Assembly: GCA_028693705.1 (NCBI GenBank)
Contig: JAQUUX010000001.1
Span: forward strand, 19,999-83,998
DNA from: Lachnospiraceae bacterium
GTDB taxonomy: Bacteria; Bacillota; Clostridia; Lachnospirales; Lachnospiraceae
Reading direction: 5' to 3'
Length of the DNA stretch: 64,000 bases
Below, piece after piece: positions 17,670 to 26,700 of the stretch. The translations under genes and the position numbers were made by a program. Each line of letters begins with the position of its first letter. Position 1 is the stretch's first letter. The notes beneath the pieces were generated by a model. That model was not told the origin of the DNA. It saw only the letters and a program-made list of their open reading frames with translations, and ran no database searches.

Positions 17670-19016
17670 TCAAGTTGAGGAAACCATCTTTCTCCACAAA
17701 AGTCCAATTACAGCACCAATTACTGCCGGCACAATCCAACCCAGTCCAATATTAAAAAGAGGCAGCCTGTCAACAGCAAAATCAACCAATCCGTTTACAT
17801 GCAGAATGTTTCTCGCCCCTTCCGGCAATGCCTTCATGAAATCGAATACCGCTGCCATAAAGGTCAGTATCGTTACCGATTGAAACACCTCCCTGGAATA
17901 ACCAAAACATTTTCCAAAGATACTTAATAAAATAAGCGTAATTGCCAACGGATACAGTAACATCAAAACAGGAATAGAGTATGCCACGATCTTATTCAAT
18001 CCCAAATTCGCAATAAGGAAAGAAACTAGACTGAATCCAATTGCCCACCAGGAATAAATAATCTTTCCACTGGTAAGAGATACAAATGTTTCACTAATAG
18101 AAGTGACAAGTCCAATTGCAGTTTTCAAACAGGCAAGTGTAATCATAATTGCCAGCAGAATCTGCCCTACAGGGCCGAAGTATTCCCTTGCAACCAGTGC
18201 AAGCACCTCTCCACCATTATTACATACAGGCAGTACGCCTCTGCTCTGCGCCCCTACCACGATAATGGAAATATAGATAACCGCCATTAAAAGCATACTG
18301 AAAAATCCGGATTTTACCATATCTGCCGCAACCTGTCCCGGCTCTTCAATCCCTTTTCTTCGCAATACATTAATGACAACAATTCCAAAGGCCAGAGCTG
18401 CCAGTACATCCATGGTATTATAGCCTTCCATGAGCCCTGTAAAAAAGCTGCCGGTATGATAAGCGCTTTCCGGTACAACGGTTGTCACACTTCCCAAAGG
18501 ATGAGTCAGTGCAGTAATAATCAAAATCGCCAGTACCGCCAAAAACATAGGATTCAAAATCTTCCCCACCCAGGTCAGAATGCCGGTTGGATTCAAAGAA
18601 AAGAATAAAACAATAGCAAAAAAACAAACAGAGAATACTGCCAGCCAGATTGCAGTCCCACCCTCTCCCAGCAAAGGCTCCAATCCAACAGAAAATGAAA
18701 CGGTTGCTGTTCTCGGAATCGCAAAGAAAGGTCCTATGGTAAGATACAGGCATATGGTAAACAGCAGACTATAGCCCTTTGATACCCTGTTCCCCATTTC
18801 CAGAAGTCCGTTACTCCTGGACATTCCCATGCCAATAATCGCCAGTAAAGGAAGTCCGACACCGGTTACTATGAAACCCGCAGCAGCACTCCACATATTA
18901 GCACCTGCCAGCTGCCCCATCTGTGCCGGAAAGATCAGATTTCCGGCTCCAAAGAACAGCCCAAACAACATGGATGAAATTGCAATGTATTCCGTATATT
19001 TAAGCTTCTGTTTCAT
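17670..19016 (-). CDS. brnQ: Branched-chain amino acid:cation symporter, LIVCS family
   Basis: A 448-residue integral membrane protein with about 12 hydrophobic segments. The N-terminus (YTEYIAISSMLFGLFFGAGNLIFPAQMGQLAG) carries the GAGNLIFP motif diagnostic of BrnQ carriers, and length is typical. It imports leucine, isoleucine and valine with Na+ or H+. Its promoter region is a 45-bp gap before the nucleoside permease gene, so it may be transcribed with the upstream ABC transporter operon. No T-box or leader control is visible directly upstream. Confidence 0.95.
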   Translation of the reverse strand: MKQKLKYTEYIAISSMLFGLFFGAGNLIFPAQMGQLAGANMWSAAAGFIVTGVGLPLLAIIGMGMSRSNGLLEMGNRVSKGYSLLFTICLYLTIGPFFAIPRTATVSFSVGLEPLLGEGGTAIWLAVFSVCFFAIVLFFSLNPTGILTWVGKILNPMFLAVLAILIITALTHPLGSVTTVVPESAYHTGSFFTGLMEGYNTMDVLAALAFGIVVINVLRRKGIEEPGQVAADMVKSGFFSMLLMAVIYISIIVVGAQSRGVLPVCNNGGEVLALVAREYFGPVGQILLAIMITLACLKTAIGLVTSISETFVSLTSGKIIYSWWAIGFSLVSFLIANLGLNKIVAYSIPVLMLLYPLAITLILLSIFGKCFGYSREVFQSVTILTFMAAVFDFMKALPEGARNILHVNGLVDFAVDRLPLFNIGLGWIVPAVIGAVIGLLWRKMVSST

Positions 19017-19060
19017 TCAGTTTCCCCCCTGAAGATATAACAGTTTATATGCCGATACTA

Positions 19061-20041
19061 TTATCTTTCTTCCCTGAAATACGCCACACCCAGACTGGCC
19101 GGTGGCTGCGTTTCTCTCTTATTTCTAAAGCTTGTAAAGATCAGCACCAAGATGGTTACCAGATAAGGTAACATTTTAAACAATTCCTGTGAACCCCTGT
19201 TTAATCCCGGTACATATAGATACAGAATAGAAAGTGCACCAAACAGGAAGGATCCCCAGATTACATTAATCGGATTCCATACCGCAAAGATAACAATTGC
19301 AATGGCCAGCCAGCCTCTGTCACCGATACAGTCATTGGTCCAGGTTCCACCCAGGTATTCCATGACGAAATTAAGTCCTCCAAGTCCTGCAATGGCAGCA
19401 CCCAGAACAGTTGCCACATATTTATACCGGTTTACATTAATACCTGCTGCATCTGCGGTAGCAGGACTCTCGCCAACGGCTCTCAGATTTAAACCAGTCC
19501 TTGTTTTCTTTAAAAAATAGGCCAGGGAAATGGCAAGTGCTACTGCCACATAGGTCAGCACACCGTTTGAAAATAATACCGGTCCGATAAAAGGAATCTC
19601 GGAAATCAACGGTACTTTTGCCTGGTATGCACTTGCGGTGGTTGCAACAGATATCTGTCCAACACCACCAGCCAGCTTGGAAACGGAACCACCAAAGAAG
19701 TTACCAAAGCCCACACCAAATGTTGTCAACGCAAGACCTACCACATTCTGATTTGCTCTAAGCGTAACTGTTAAGACACTGTAGATCAAACCGCCCAATC
19801 CTGCGCAGAGAATTGCGCAAATTGCCGAAACAATCAAACCAATTACCGGACTGGGATTTTCTACTGCACCTTCATAAAAGAAAGCTCCCATCAGACCGGC
19901 GATACCGCCCATATACATGATGCCCGGGATACCCAGATTTAAGTTACCGGACTTCTCAGTCATAATCTCTCCTGATGCACCGAATAGCATACACACACCC
20001 TGTGCAATTGCTTTTTGTAAAAATACCAGAATCACGCTCAT
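19061..20041 (-). CDS. Nucleoside ABC transporter permease 2 (YufQ/NupQ-type)
   Basis: A 326-residue polytopic membrane protein of the BPD_transp_2 family: MLFGASGEIMTEKSGNLNLGIPGIMYMGG at residues 17-45 and GLNLRAVGESPATADAAGINVNRYKY at the cytoplasmic coupling loop. Together with the next permease and the duplicated ATPase it forms the membrane channel of a BMP-dependent importer, known in Bacillus and streptococci to take up purine and pyrimidine nucleosides. Its start overlaps the upstream permease stop by 4 bp. The adjacent xpt gene supports a purine substrate. Confidence 0.92.
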   Translation of the reverse strand: MSVILVFLQKAIAQGVCMLFGASGEIMTEKSGNLNLGIPGIMYMGGIAGLMGAFFYEGAVENPSPVIGLIVSAICAILCAGLGGLIYSVLTVTLRANQNVVGLALTTFGVGFGNFFGGSVSKLAGGVGQISVATTASAYQAKVPLISEIPFIGPVLFSNGVLTYVAVALAISLAYFLKKTRTGLNLRAVGESPATADAAGINVNRYKYVATVLGAAIAGLGGLNFVMEYLGGTWTNDCIGDRGWLAIAIVIFAVWNPINVIWGSFLFGALSILYLYVPGLNRGSQELFKMLPYLVTILVLIFTSFRNKRETQPPASLGVAYFREER

Positions 20042-21156
20042 GCCTGTACCTCCTCTTCATGCTTCTTGCGGAATTTCAATTCATAATTGATAAAGAATTC
20101 ACAGCCAATCAGGAAAAACAGGATGATACCGGTTATGATATCAGAAGCATTTTTATTCAAACCAAACTGTGTTGCAATTTCAATGGAACCCTCCTGCATA
20201 AATACCAGAAATGCCGATACCAGGATCATGGCAAGAGGATTAAATTTGGACATCCATGCAACGATAATCGCTGTAAAGCCTCTGCCGCCTGCAGTAGATG
20301 TTGAAATAGTATGACTGGCACCACTGACAATGATACTTCCTGCCACACCACAGATCGCTCCGGAAAGTGCCATGGTACGGATAATAACCTTTTTCACATT
20401 AATACCCGCATATCTGGCTGTACTTTCACTTTCGCCTACAACTGCAATTTCATAACCCTGTTTGGAATATTTCATATAAATAGACATCACAACAGTGATC
20501 AACAACACCACAATCAGATTCAGTACATAAGCATTTCCAAAGATAGAAGGAAACCAGCCTGCCTGAGTCTTGCTGTTAATAATACCAACAGTATTAGATC
20601 CCTTAGGATTCTCCCAAAACACGATACAGAATGTAATAATCTGCATGGCAACATAGTTCATCATCAACGTAAATAGTGTTTCATTTGTCTTAAAATATGC
20701 CTTAAAAATAGCAGGGATAATACCCCAGATCAAACCTGCTGCTGCACTGGCAATGAAGATCACAATCAGTAACAGCCAGTTAGGCATTGCATTTCCTGCA
20801 TAGATCATTAAAGCAGCTGATGCCAGACCACCCATCAGGATCTGTCCTTCCGCACCAACATTCCAGAACTTCATCTTAAAAGCCGGTGTCAGACCTACAG
20901 CAATGGTTAACAGCATGAGAAGTTCCCTGATGGATACCCAGATTCTTCTGGAATTTCCTACCGCACCGCTTACAATACCAGCATAAATCTCCACGGGATT
21001 CTGGTGTGTAATCGGAACAATTGCGATTGCACATACGATTAGGGAAAGTAAAACTGCAATCAGTCGGATTGCCCATGCCTTCTGCATGGAAATGGTATCC
21101 CGCTTGACCATACGGACAAATGGTTCCTGTACTTTTGTCATATTAGCCTGTGCCAT
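20038..21156 (-). CDS. Nucleoside ABC transporter permease 1 (YufP/NupP-type)
   Basis: A 372-residue membrane protein. A 30-residue cytoplasmic N-terminus precedes about 9-10 hydrophobic segments. Family motifs include FKMKFWNVGAEGQILMGGLASA and the coupling loop EIAVVGESESTARYAGINVKKVIIR. It starts immediately after the ATPase stop codon (21157), so it is tightly coupled in translation. It pairs with the second permease of the same BPD_transp_2 family to form a heterodimeric channel. Confidence 0.92.
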   Translation of the reverse strand: MAQANMTKVQEPFVRMVKRDTISMQKAWAIRLIAVLLSLIVCAIAIVPITHQNPVEIYAGIVSGAVGNSRRIWVSIRELLMLLTIAVGLTPAFKMKFWNVGAEGQILMGGLASAALMIYAGNAMPNWLLLIVIFIASAAAGLIWGIIPAIFKAYFKTNETLFTLMMNYVAMQIITFCIVFWENPKGSNTVGIINSKTQAGWFPSIFGNAYVLNLIVVLLITVVMSIYMKYSKQGYEIAVVGESESTARYAGINVKKVIIRTMALSGAICGVAGSIIVSGASHTISTSTAGGRGFTAIIVAWMSKFNPLAMILVSAFLVFMQEGSIEIATQFGLNKNASDIITGIILFFLIGCEFFINYELKFRKKHEEEVQA

Positions 21157-22689
21157 TTACTTCTCCTCCTCTGTATTTTTTGTCATCAGCATGCCGATTT
21201 CTTCTTTTGTTGTCTTTCTGGCGTCACGAATACCTGTAATATGTCCGTTGTTCATAACCAGGATACGATCACATAATTCCAGAATAACATCCAGATCTTC
21301 TATCACACAGATCAGGGCAACACCCTTTTCTTTTTGTTCATTTAACAGATTATAAATCGTATAAGAAGAATTGATATCCAAACCTCTTACCGGATAAGCT
21401 ACCATCAGTACTTCCGGATCAGATGCTATCTCTCGTCCCACTAATACCTTCTGTACATTTCCACCGGACAGACGACCTACCGGTGTGGAAATACTCGGGG
21501 TCACAACATCCAGCTTTTCTACGATTTCCTTTGCCAGATTCTTTGGTGTTTCACGATCCAGGAACGGATTTGAGCCCTCCTGATAGCTTCGAAGCATCAT
21601 ATTATCAGTCAGATCCATCTTACCTACCAGACCCATGCCCAGACGATCTTCCGGTACAAAAGACATATGCACGCCCAGATTTCTGATCTGTGAAGCTTTC
21701 ATATCTGAAAGTGTATGGGTACTTCCATCCTGCGGATAATAGGAAATCTTTCCGCTTCTGATATGCTGTAAGCCTGCAATCGCTTCCAGTAATTCCTTCT
21801 GTCCGCTTCCTGCAATACCTGCAATTCCCAGTATCTCTCCACTATTCGCTTCAAAAGAGACATGATTCAGTATTTTTAAGCCTTCATGATTGACACAGGT
21901 AGCATCTTCAATTTTCAAACGGCACTCCGGATCTACCGGATCAGCTCTGTGAATATCCAGACTGACCTTACCGCCTACCATCATCTCTGTAAGAGATTCT
22001 ACTGTTGCTTCACTGGTTTCTACGGTGCCAATATATTTACCCTTTCGCAGAACCGTTACACGGTCTGACAGCGCCAGTACCTCCTGGAGCTTATGTGTAA
22101 TGATAATAATGGACTTTCCTGCATTTTTCATATTCCTGAGAACGGCAAAGAGCTTGTCTGCCTCCTGAGGTGTCAGAACTGCGGTAGGCTCATCCAAAAT
22201 CAGAAGATTCGCACCACGGTATAGTACTTTTACAATCTCAACAGTCTGCTTCTGTGAAACAGACATATCATAAATCTTCTGTGCCGGATTTAAGTCAAAG
22301 CCATACTTCTCTGTCAGTTCCTTAATATCCTTTTCCACCTGTGCCATATTGAGCGCGCCTTTTCCCGGAAGCCCCAGAATAATATTCTCTGCTGCTGTCA
22401 ATACATCAACCAGTTTAAAATGCTGATGAATCATACCAATTCCCAGATCAAAAGCATCTTTTGGTGACTGGATGGTTACTTCTTTTCCCTCCACCAGAAT
22501 ATGTCCCTCATCTGGAAAATAGATGCCGGAAAGCATGTTCATCAGGGTTGTTTTGCCACTGCCGTTTTCTCCCAGTATAGACAGGATCTCTCCTTTTTTT
22601 ACTGTCAGGTAAACACTGTCATTGGCAATTACTTTTCCGAAACGCTTTGTTACATTTTTCAATTCAATCGCATTTTCAAGCTGTTCCAC
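21157..22689 (-). CDS. Nucleoside ABC transporter ATPase with two ABC domains (YufO/NupO-type)
   Basis: A 510-residue protein beginning at GTG (VEQLENAIELKNVTKRFGK). The GGAGGAC site 6 bases upstream supports this start over a longer in-frame extension. Domain 1 (about 8-245) has Walker A GENGSGKTT, signature MSVSQKQ and Walker B LLILDEPTAVL. Domain 2 (about 258-505) has GIAGSGQKELLEAI, LSGGNVQK and VLMVAYPVRGLD. The AYPVRGLD variation in the second Walker B is typical of sugar/nucleoside importers of this class. It is separated from the BMP lipoprotein gene by a terminator, so the binding protein is probably made in excess. Confidence 0.94.
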   Translation of the reverse strand: MEQLENAIELKNVTKRFGKVIANDSVYLTVKKGEILSILGENGSGKTTLMNMLSGIYFPDEGHILVEGKEVTIQSPKDAFDLGIGMIHQHFKLVDVLTAAENIILGLPGKGALNMAQVEKDIKELTEKYGFDLNPAQKIYDMSVSQKQTVEIVKVLYRGANLLILDEPTAVLTPQEADKLFAVLRNMKNAGKSIIIITHKLQEVLALSDRVTVLRKGKYIGTVETSEATVESLTEMMVGGKVSLDIHRADPVDPECRLKIEDATCVNHEGLKILNHVSFEANSGEILGIAGIAGSGQKELLEAIAGLQHIRSGKISYYPQDGSTHTLSDMKASQIRNLGVHMSFVPEDRLGMGLVGKMDLTDNMMLRSYQEGSNPFLDRETPKNLAKEIVEKLDVVTPSISTPVGRLSGGNVQKVLVGREIASDPEVLMVAYPVRGLDINSSYTIYNLLNEQKEKGVALICVIEDLDVILELCDRILVMNNGHITGIRDARKTTKEEIGMLMTKNTEEEK

Positions 22690-22763
22690 AGATAGTCCTC
22701 CGTTCGTTCTTTTGTTTCCCGGGTAAAAAAACACCCACTTTTCTATCATACATCGAAAAACAA

Positions 22764-22797
22764 AATTGCGGAACCACTTTTCGGCAGTCCCGCAATT
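22764..22797 (-). terminator. Intrinsic terminator between bmp and the ATPase gene
   Basis: A hairpin with arms AATTGCGG and CCGCAATT and an extended inner helix is followed on the minus strand by TTTTGTTTTT. It lies just after the BMP gene and probably lets only part of the transcripts continue into the transporter genes, as is common after binding-protein genes. Confidence 0.85.
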
Positions 22798-22825
22798 ATT
22801 TTTTGTTTTTTTATTGCATAAAAAA

Positions 22826-24100
22826 CTAGTTGGTTGTTAATTCTGTAATACCATCGATTCTAAGATCAAAAGAAGGTGCAGATGTTAATTCTGACTCATG
22901 GAAATATCCGTCAGATACACGATCAGCATAAGCTGCAAAGTCTCCGCCTGCTGCGATCTGGTCTTCTAAAGATTTACCATCGATAGTAAAGGTAGTGGTA
23001 TCAAATACATGAAGGGAACCGTCTGTTAATGCTGCAATTGCCGCATCAACTGCTTCCTGTGTTCCTTCTGCAACTGCATTTGTATTGATAGGAGTGATTG
23101 CAACTGCGCCGTCATCATAACCATGGCACCAGTCAACATCAAAGCTTTCACCATTTAATACAGCCTGTACTGCATAAGTATAGTAGATACCCCAGTTATT
23201 GGTAGAAGAAGTTAAAGCTGTGTTAGGAGCAACAGATGTCATATCAACATTGTAGCCTACACATGGAACACCTTCTGCTTCACAAGCAGTAGGAGCACCT
23301 GTGGTATCAGCATGCTGGCTGATCAGTACACAGCCGTCTGCGATCAATGCAGATGCGGTTTCTTTTTCCAGAGCCATATCAGCCCAGCTGTTTGTATACT
23401 GTACTTCCATAGTTGCGCTTTCGCAAACGCTCTTTACGCCAAGATAGAAAGCGGTATAACCACTTACAACTTCTGCGTATGGGTAAGCACCAACGTAACC
23501 AATCTTAGCCTGATCTGCTGTGATGTCACCAGCTTCAATCATTTCGTTTAATTTCATACCTGCTACGATACCTGTTACGTAACGTGCCTGATAGATAGCA
23601 TCAAAATAGTTGTGCATGTTAGCCAGTCCACTGGAAGCTGCCTGATAACCGGTTGCATGTGCAAACTGGATTTCAGGATATTCCTGTGCTGCCTGAAGCA
23701 AATAATCTTCATGTCCAAAGCTTGTTCCAAAAATAATGTTACAGCCCTGTTCTGCTAAATCTGTTGCAGCATCCAGACATGTTTCATCTTCCGGAATGTT
23801 AGTTTTTTCAATAATCTGATCTGCGGATAAACCAAGTGCAGTTGCCATCTCCTGAACACCTGCCATATGAGCTGCTGTATAGCCTTCGTTCTCATCACCA
23901 ATGTAGATCACACCAACCTTGATTGCAGATGCATCCAATGCTGTGCCTGCTGCTTCTGTAGCTGCTTCAGTTGTTGCTGCTGCATCAGCGGCTGTGGTCT
24001 CTGCTGTTGTTTCTGCTGTAGAAGCGGAAGAACCGCATCCAGCCAGTACACTTACGGATAATGCAAGAACTGCGAGTAAACTTACTGCTTTCTTTTTCAT
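22826..24100 (-). CDS. BMP-family nucleoside-binding lipoprotein
   Basis: A 424-residue lipoprotein. The signal MKKKAVSLLAVLALSVSVLAGC has lipobox LAGC (Cys22), followed by a low-complexity Ala/Thr/Glu linker (about 26-55). The rest matches the BMP/PnrA/Med family: KVGVIYIGDENEGYTAAHMAGVQEM, IIFGTSFGHEDYLLQAAQEYP, ARYVTGIVAGM, KIGYVGAYPYAEVVSGYTAFYLG. PnrA-type proteins bind purine nucleosides on the cell surface. It is the first gene of the transporter unit, has its own promoter and leader terminator, and sits downstream of xpt. Confidence 0.94.
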   Translation of the reverse strand: MKKKAVSLLAVLALSVSVLAGCGSSASTAETTAETTAADAAATTEAATEAAGTALDASAIKVGVIYIGDENEGYTAAHMAGVQEMATALGLSADQIIEKTNIPEDETCLDAATDLAEQGCNIIFGTSFGHEDYLLQAAQEYPEIQFAHATGYQAASSGLANMHNYFDAIYQARYVTGIVAGMKLNEMIEAGDITADQAKIGYVGAYPYAEVVSGYTAFYLGVKSVCESATMEVQYTNSWADMALEKETASALIADGCVLISQHADTTGAPTACEAEGVPCVGYNVDMTSVAPNTALTSSTNNWGIYYTYAVQAVLNGESFDVDWCHGYDDGAVAITPINTNAVAEGTQEAVDAAIAALTDGSLHVFDTTTFTIDGKSLEDQIAAGGDFAAYADRVSDGYFHESELTSAPSFDLRIDGITELTTN

Positions 24101-24156
24101 GTTTAAAACTCCTCCTGTTAATGACTCACTTTTGTGTAGTAACGCGGGCTTTATCT

Positions 24157-24188
24157 AAAAAAGGGTAGTATGCAACCACATACAACCC
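24157..24188 (-). terminator. Leader terminator (attenuator) upstream of the BMP gene
   Basis: Read on the minus strand, a GGGTTGTATG/GCATACTACCC hairpin (24163-24188) is followed by six Ts (24157-24162). It lies between the promoter at 24212-24241 and the start codon at 24100, so it can stop transcription before the gene. I could not recognise the upstream 20-25 nt as a known riboswitch; it does not match the purine aptamer. Confidence 0.7.
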
Positions 24189-24211
24189 CTTTGTTCGCCC
24201 TCAACACTCCA

Positions 24212-24241
24212 AGTATAGTCATCGAAAATATTGTTTGTCAA
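24212..24241 (-). promoter_or_regulatory. Promoter of the nucleoside transporter operon
   Basis: On the minus strand TTGACA (24241-24236) and TATACT (24217-24212) are 18 bp apart. A near-consensus -35 box makes this a convincing sigma-A promoter. It lies between xpt and the BMP gene. Confidence 0.75.
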
Positions 24242-24274
24242 GATAATTTTACATTTCTAAATATTTTATAAACT

Positions 24275-24853
24275 TTAATGCCGGAAAGTGATCTCTCCGG
24301 TCTTTGCATCCATGCTTTCCACAATAGCCAGCGACTCCAGACGGATGCCTCTTTGTCTGATCAGATCGCCACCCTGCTGAAAACCTTTTTCCACGGCAAT
24401 ACCTATGCCTTCCACTGTTGCTCCGGCTTTTTTTGTAATATCCAGAAGTCCTTCCAGTGCACATCCGTTTGCCAGGAAATCATCAATAATCAGAATATGA
24501 TCATCCGGGCTTAAAAATTTCTTTGATACAATAACATCATAGATTTTCTTATGGGTAAAGGATTCGATTTTGGTAGAATACACCTCGCCATCGATGTTCA
24601 AAGACTGTGTCTTCTTTGCAAAAACCACCGGTGCATAAAAATGCTGAGCCACTACGCAGGCAATACCTATACCGGAAGCTTCCACTGTCAGAATCTTATT
24701 GATGGGACAATCAGCGAACAGCCGTTTCCATTCTTTTCCCATCTCATTAAATAAATCAATATCCATTTGATGGTTCAAAAAGATATCTACTTTCAACACA
24801 TTTCCTTCTTTTACAGTTCCATCTTTTCTGATGCGCTCTTCCAATAGCTCCAT
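24275..24853 (-). CDS. xpt: Xanthine phosphoribosyltransferase
   Basis: A 192-residue enzyme of the usual Xpt length. It begins [31 protein letters not shown] and contains VEASGIGIA, the Xpt segment [12 protein letters not shown], and the PRPP-binding loop [11 protein letters not shown]. It converts xanthine and PRPP to XMP in purine salvage. It is followed at 174 bp by the BMP nucleoside uptake operon on the same strand, giving a salvage cluster. No purine riboswitch is visible in the 112 bp upstream, which differs from the Bacillus xpt arrangement. Confidence 0.95.
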   Translation of the reverse strand: MELLEERIRKDGTVKEGNVLKVDIFLNHQMDIDLFNEMGKEWKRLFADCPINKILTVEASGIGIACVVAQHFYAPVVFAKKTQSLNIDGEVYSTKIESFTHKKIYDVIVSKKFLSPDDHILIIDDFLANGCALEGLLDITKKAGATVEGIGIAVEKGFQQGGDLIRQRGIRLESLAIVESMDAKTGEITFRH

Positions 24854-24965
24854 GGTTATGGTTTCCTTCCTATGTATAAGTTCTTATTATATTCAAATAA
24901 AAGTTATTTTCTATTTTCCTTACTTATATGTCATTTGTCAATGTAAACTTGTTTGTAACTTTTTG

Positions 24966-25793
24966 TTATTTTTTTTGTAATTGTTCCCAAAGTTCCTGCA
25001 TGGATTTATGCAGTACCGGATGCTCCAGAAACGGTGCTATCTGGCACATGGGTTTTAACACAAAGTCACGGTTTTGCAGATCAGGATGTGGCACGGTAAG
25101 TTCTTCCGTTCGAATAATTCCTTTTTCATAATCATCGTAAAATAAAAGATCAAGGTCAAGAGTTCTCGGTCCCCAATGAACTTCCCGTTTTCTCTTAGCC
25201 AGGTTTTCTTCCGTCTGCAAACGATGCAATAGTTCTTCCGGATCATACAACGTGACCAATTCCATGACTCCATTCAAAAAATCCGGCTGTTCCACACCAC
25301 CGTATGGCTTCGTTTCTATAAAATCAGAAATCTTACGAACTTTAATTTTAGGATCTTCTTTCAGATACTTCACAGCTTCCTCTAAAAAGTTTTCCCTGTC
25401 TCCCATATTAGATCCCAATGCTACATATGCACTGTGCCAGCCTCTGAAAACCTCTACCGAAACTGTCTCAAAAGGAAGACCAATCGGAGCCTCAGGCTTA
25501 CAGATTTCCAGTCGAATCTTTTCAACCAATGGAAACGCCAGCAATATCTGCTCAGCAAGATTTTCTGCTACAGCTTCTAATAATTTACAGGTATGCTCTG
25601 TCATATATCTGGTAATAAAATGACATACCACGCCATAATTAGTGGACTGCTCCAGTTCATCGGTAAGACCGGCTGTTCTCGTGCCGGTGTACAGATCTGC
25701 ATCCACGAAAAAGTTCTGTCCTTTTTTTGTTTCCTCTGCATATACACCATGATGGGCAAATACCTTTAAACCTTTGATTTTGATTTTATCCAT
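24966..25793 (-). CDS. folBK: Fused dihydroneopterin aldolase and HPPK
   Basis: A 275-residue fusion. Residues 1-117 are FolB (IKIKGLKVFAHHGVYAEETKKGQNFFVDADL, and the catalytic-lysine segment IRLEICKPEAPI). Residues 120-275 are FolK (AYVALGSNMGDRENFLEEAV, ETKPYGGVEQPDFLNGV, GPRTLDLDLLFYDD, TVPHPDLQNRDFVLKPM). The two steps convert dihydroneopterin to 6-hydroxymethyl-dihydropterin diphosphate. The fusion is common in Clostridia. It is the last gene of the folC-folE-HD-folP-folBK operon, 27 bp after folP. Confidence 0.96.
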   Translation of the reverse strand: MDKIKIKGLKVFAHHGVYAEETKKGQNFFVDADLYTGTRTAGLTDELEQSTNYGVVCHFITRYMTEHTCKLLEAVAENLAEQILLAFPLVEKIRLEICKPEAPIGLPFETVSVEVFRGWHSAYVALGSNMGDRENFLEEAVKYLKEDPKIKVRKISDFIETKPYGGVEQPDFLNGVMELVTLYDPEELLHRLQTEENLAKRKREVHWGPRTLDLDLLFYDDYEKGIIRTEELTVPHPDLQNRDFVLKPMCQIAPFLEHPVLHKSMQELWEQLQKK

Positions 25794-25820
25794 TGTAGCG
25801 ATTCCTTTCTCTTATGCTTT

Positions 25821-26684
25821 CTATCTTACTTCCAGCATTTTCTCCAGCATTTTAACAAACCGGACATTTTCTTTCACATCATGGACTCTGACAAAAGCAG
25901 CACCTCTGAGAACTCCCATTGCGGTAGTCGCTAAAGTTCCTTCCAATCTTTCAGTAACCGGCAAGTCCAAAGTAAGTCCAATCACTGATTTGCGACTGCA
26001 CCCCAATAATACCGGATATCCTAAGTCACAGATCTGATCCAGCTTCTGAATGACCTCCAGATTCTGTTCATAGCTTTTGGCAAAACCCACACCCGGATCC
26101 AGAATAATGCTGTCCTTTTCAATACCCGCCCGCTTCGCAATTTCCAAAGTCCGCTTCAGATCACAACAAACATCTTCCATGTAATTCTGATACACTGCTT
26201 CTTTTCTGTTGTGCATCAGACAACTTGGAACTTTATGCCTGGCAATCAATGCGGCCATTTCGCCCTGGTCATATTGTAATCCCCAGATATCGTTTACCAG
26301 ATCAATGCCTGCTGCCAGACCGGCTTCTGCCACCTTCCATTTATAAGTATCAAGAGAGACCGGAATATCAAATCTGGATTTGATTTTTTCTATATAAGGT
26401 AATACTCTGTTGATTTCTTCTTCCTCTGATAACAAAGTATATCCCGGTCTGGTGGACTCTCCACCCAGGTCCACGATATCAGCCCCCTCTTTTACCATTT
26501 CTTCCACATGAAATAATGCCTTATCCAGTTCATTAAAGGAACCGCCATCAGAAAAAGAATCCGGTGTCACATTCAGAATACCCATTATACAGGTATGACC
26601 TTTATAAAAACTTCTGTTTCCTATTTGAATCGTCTGCCAATCTGTTTTTTTCATAGATACGTCTTCCCCAACCGCCTTTTCCAT
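25821..26684 (-). CDS. folP: Dihydropteroate synthase
   Basis: A 287-residue enzyme with the DHPS signatures MGILNVTPDSFSDGG, DLGGESTRPGY, DTYKWKVAEA, NDIWGLQYD, ILDPGVGFAKSYEQN and LLGCSRKSVIG. It joins p-aminobenzoate to hydroxymethyl-dihydropterin diphosphate and is the target of sulfonamides. An AGGAAAA site supports the ATG at 26684; MKKTDW at 26654 is a less well supported alternative. It lies 16 bp after the HD gene in the folate operon. Confidence 0.96.
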   Translation of the reverse strand: MEKAVGEDVSMKKTDWQTIQIGNRSFYKGHTCIMGILNVTPDSFSDGGSFNELDKALFHVEEMVKEGADIVDLGGESTRPGYTLLSEEEEINRVLPYIEKIKSRFDIPVSLDTYKWKVAEAGLAAGIDLVNDIWGLQYDQGEMAALIARHKVPSCLMHNRKEAVYQNYMEDVCCDLKRTLEIAKRAGIEKDSIILDPGVGFAKSYEQNLEVIQKLDQICDLGYPVLLGCSRKSVIGLTLDLPVTERLEGTLATTAMGVLRGAAFVRVHDVKENVRFVKMLEKMLEVR

Positions 26685-26700
26685 GCACTTTTCCTAACTG

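Noticed and set aside
24854..24965. Purine riboswitch upstream of xpt, as in Bacillus
   Set aside because: The 112-bp region lacks the conserved aptamer core and no terminator is visible.
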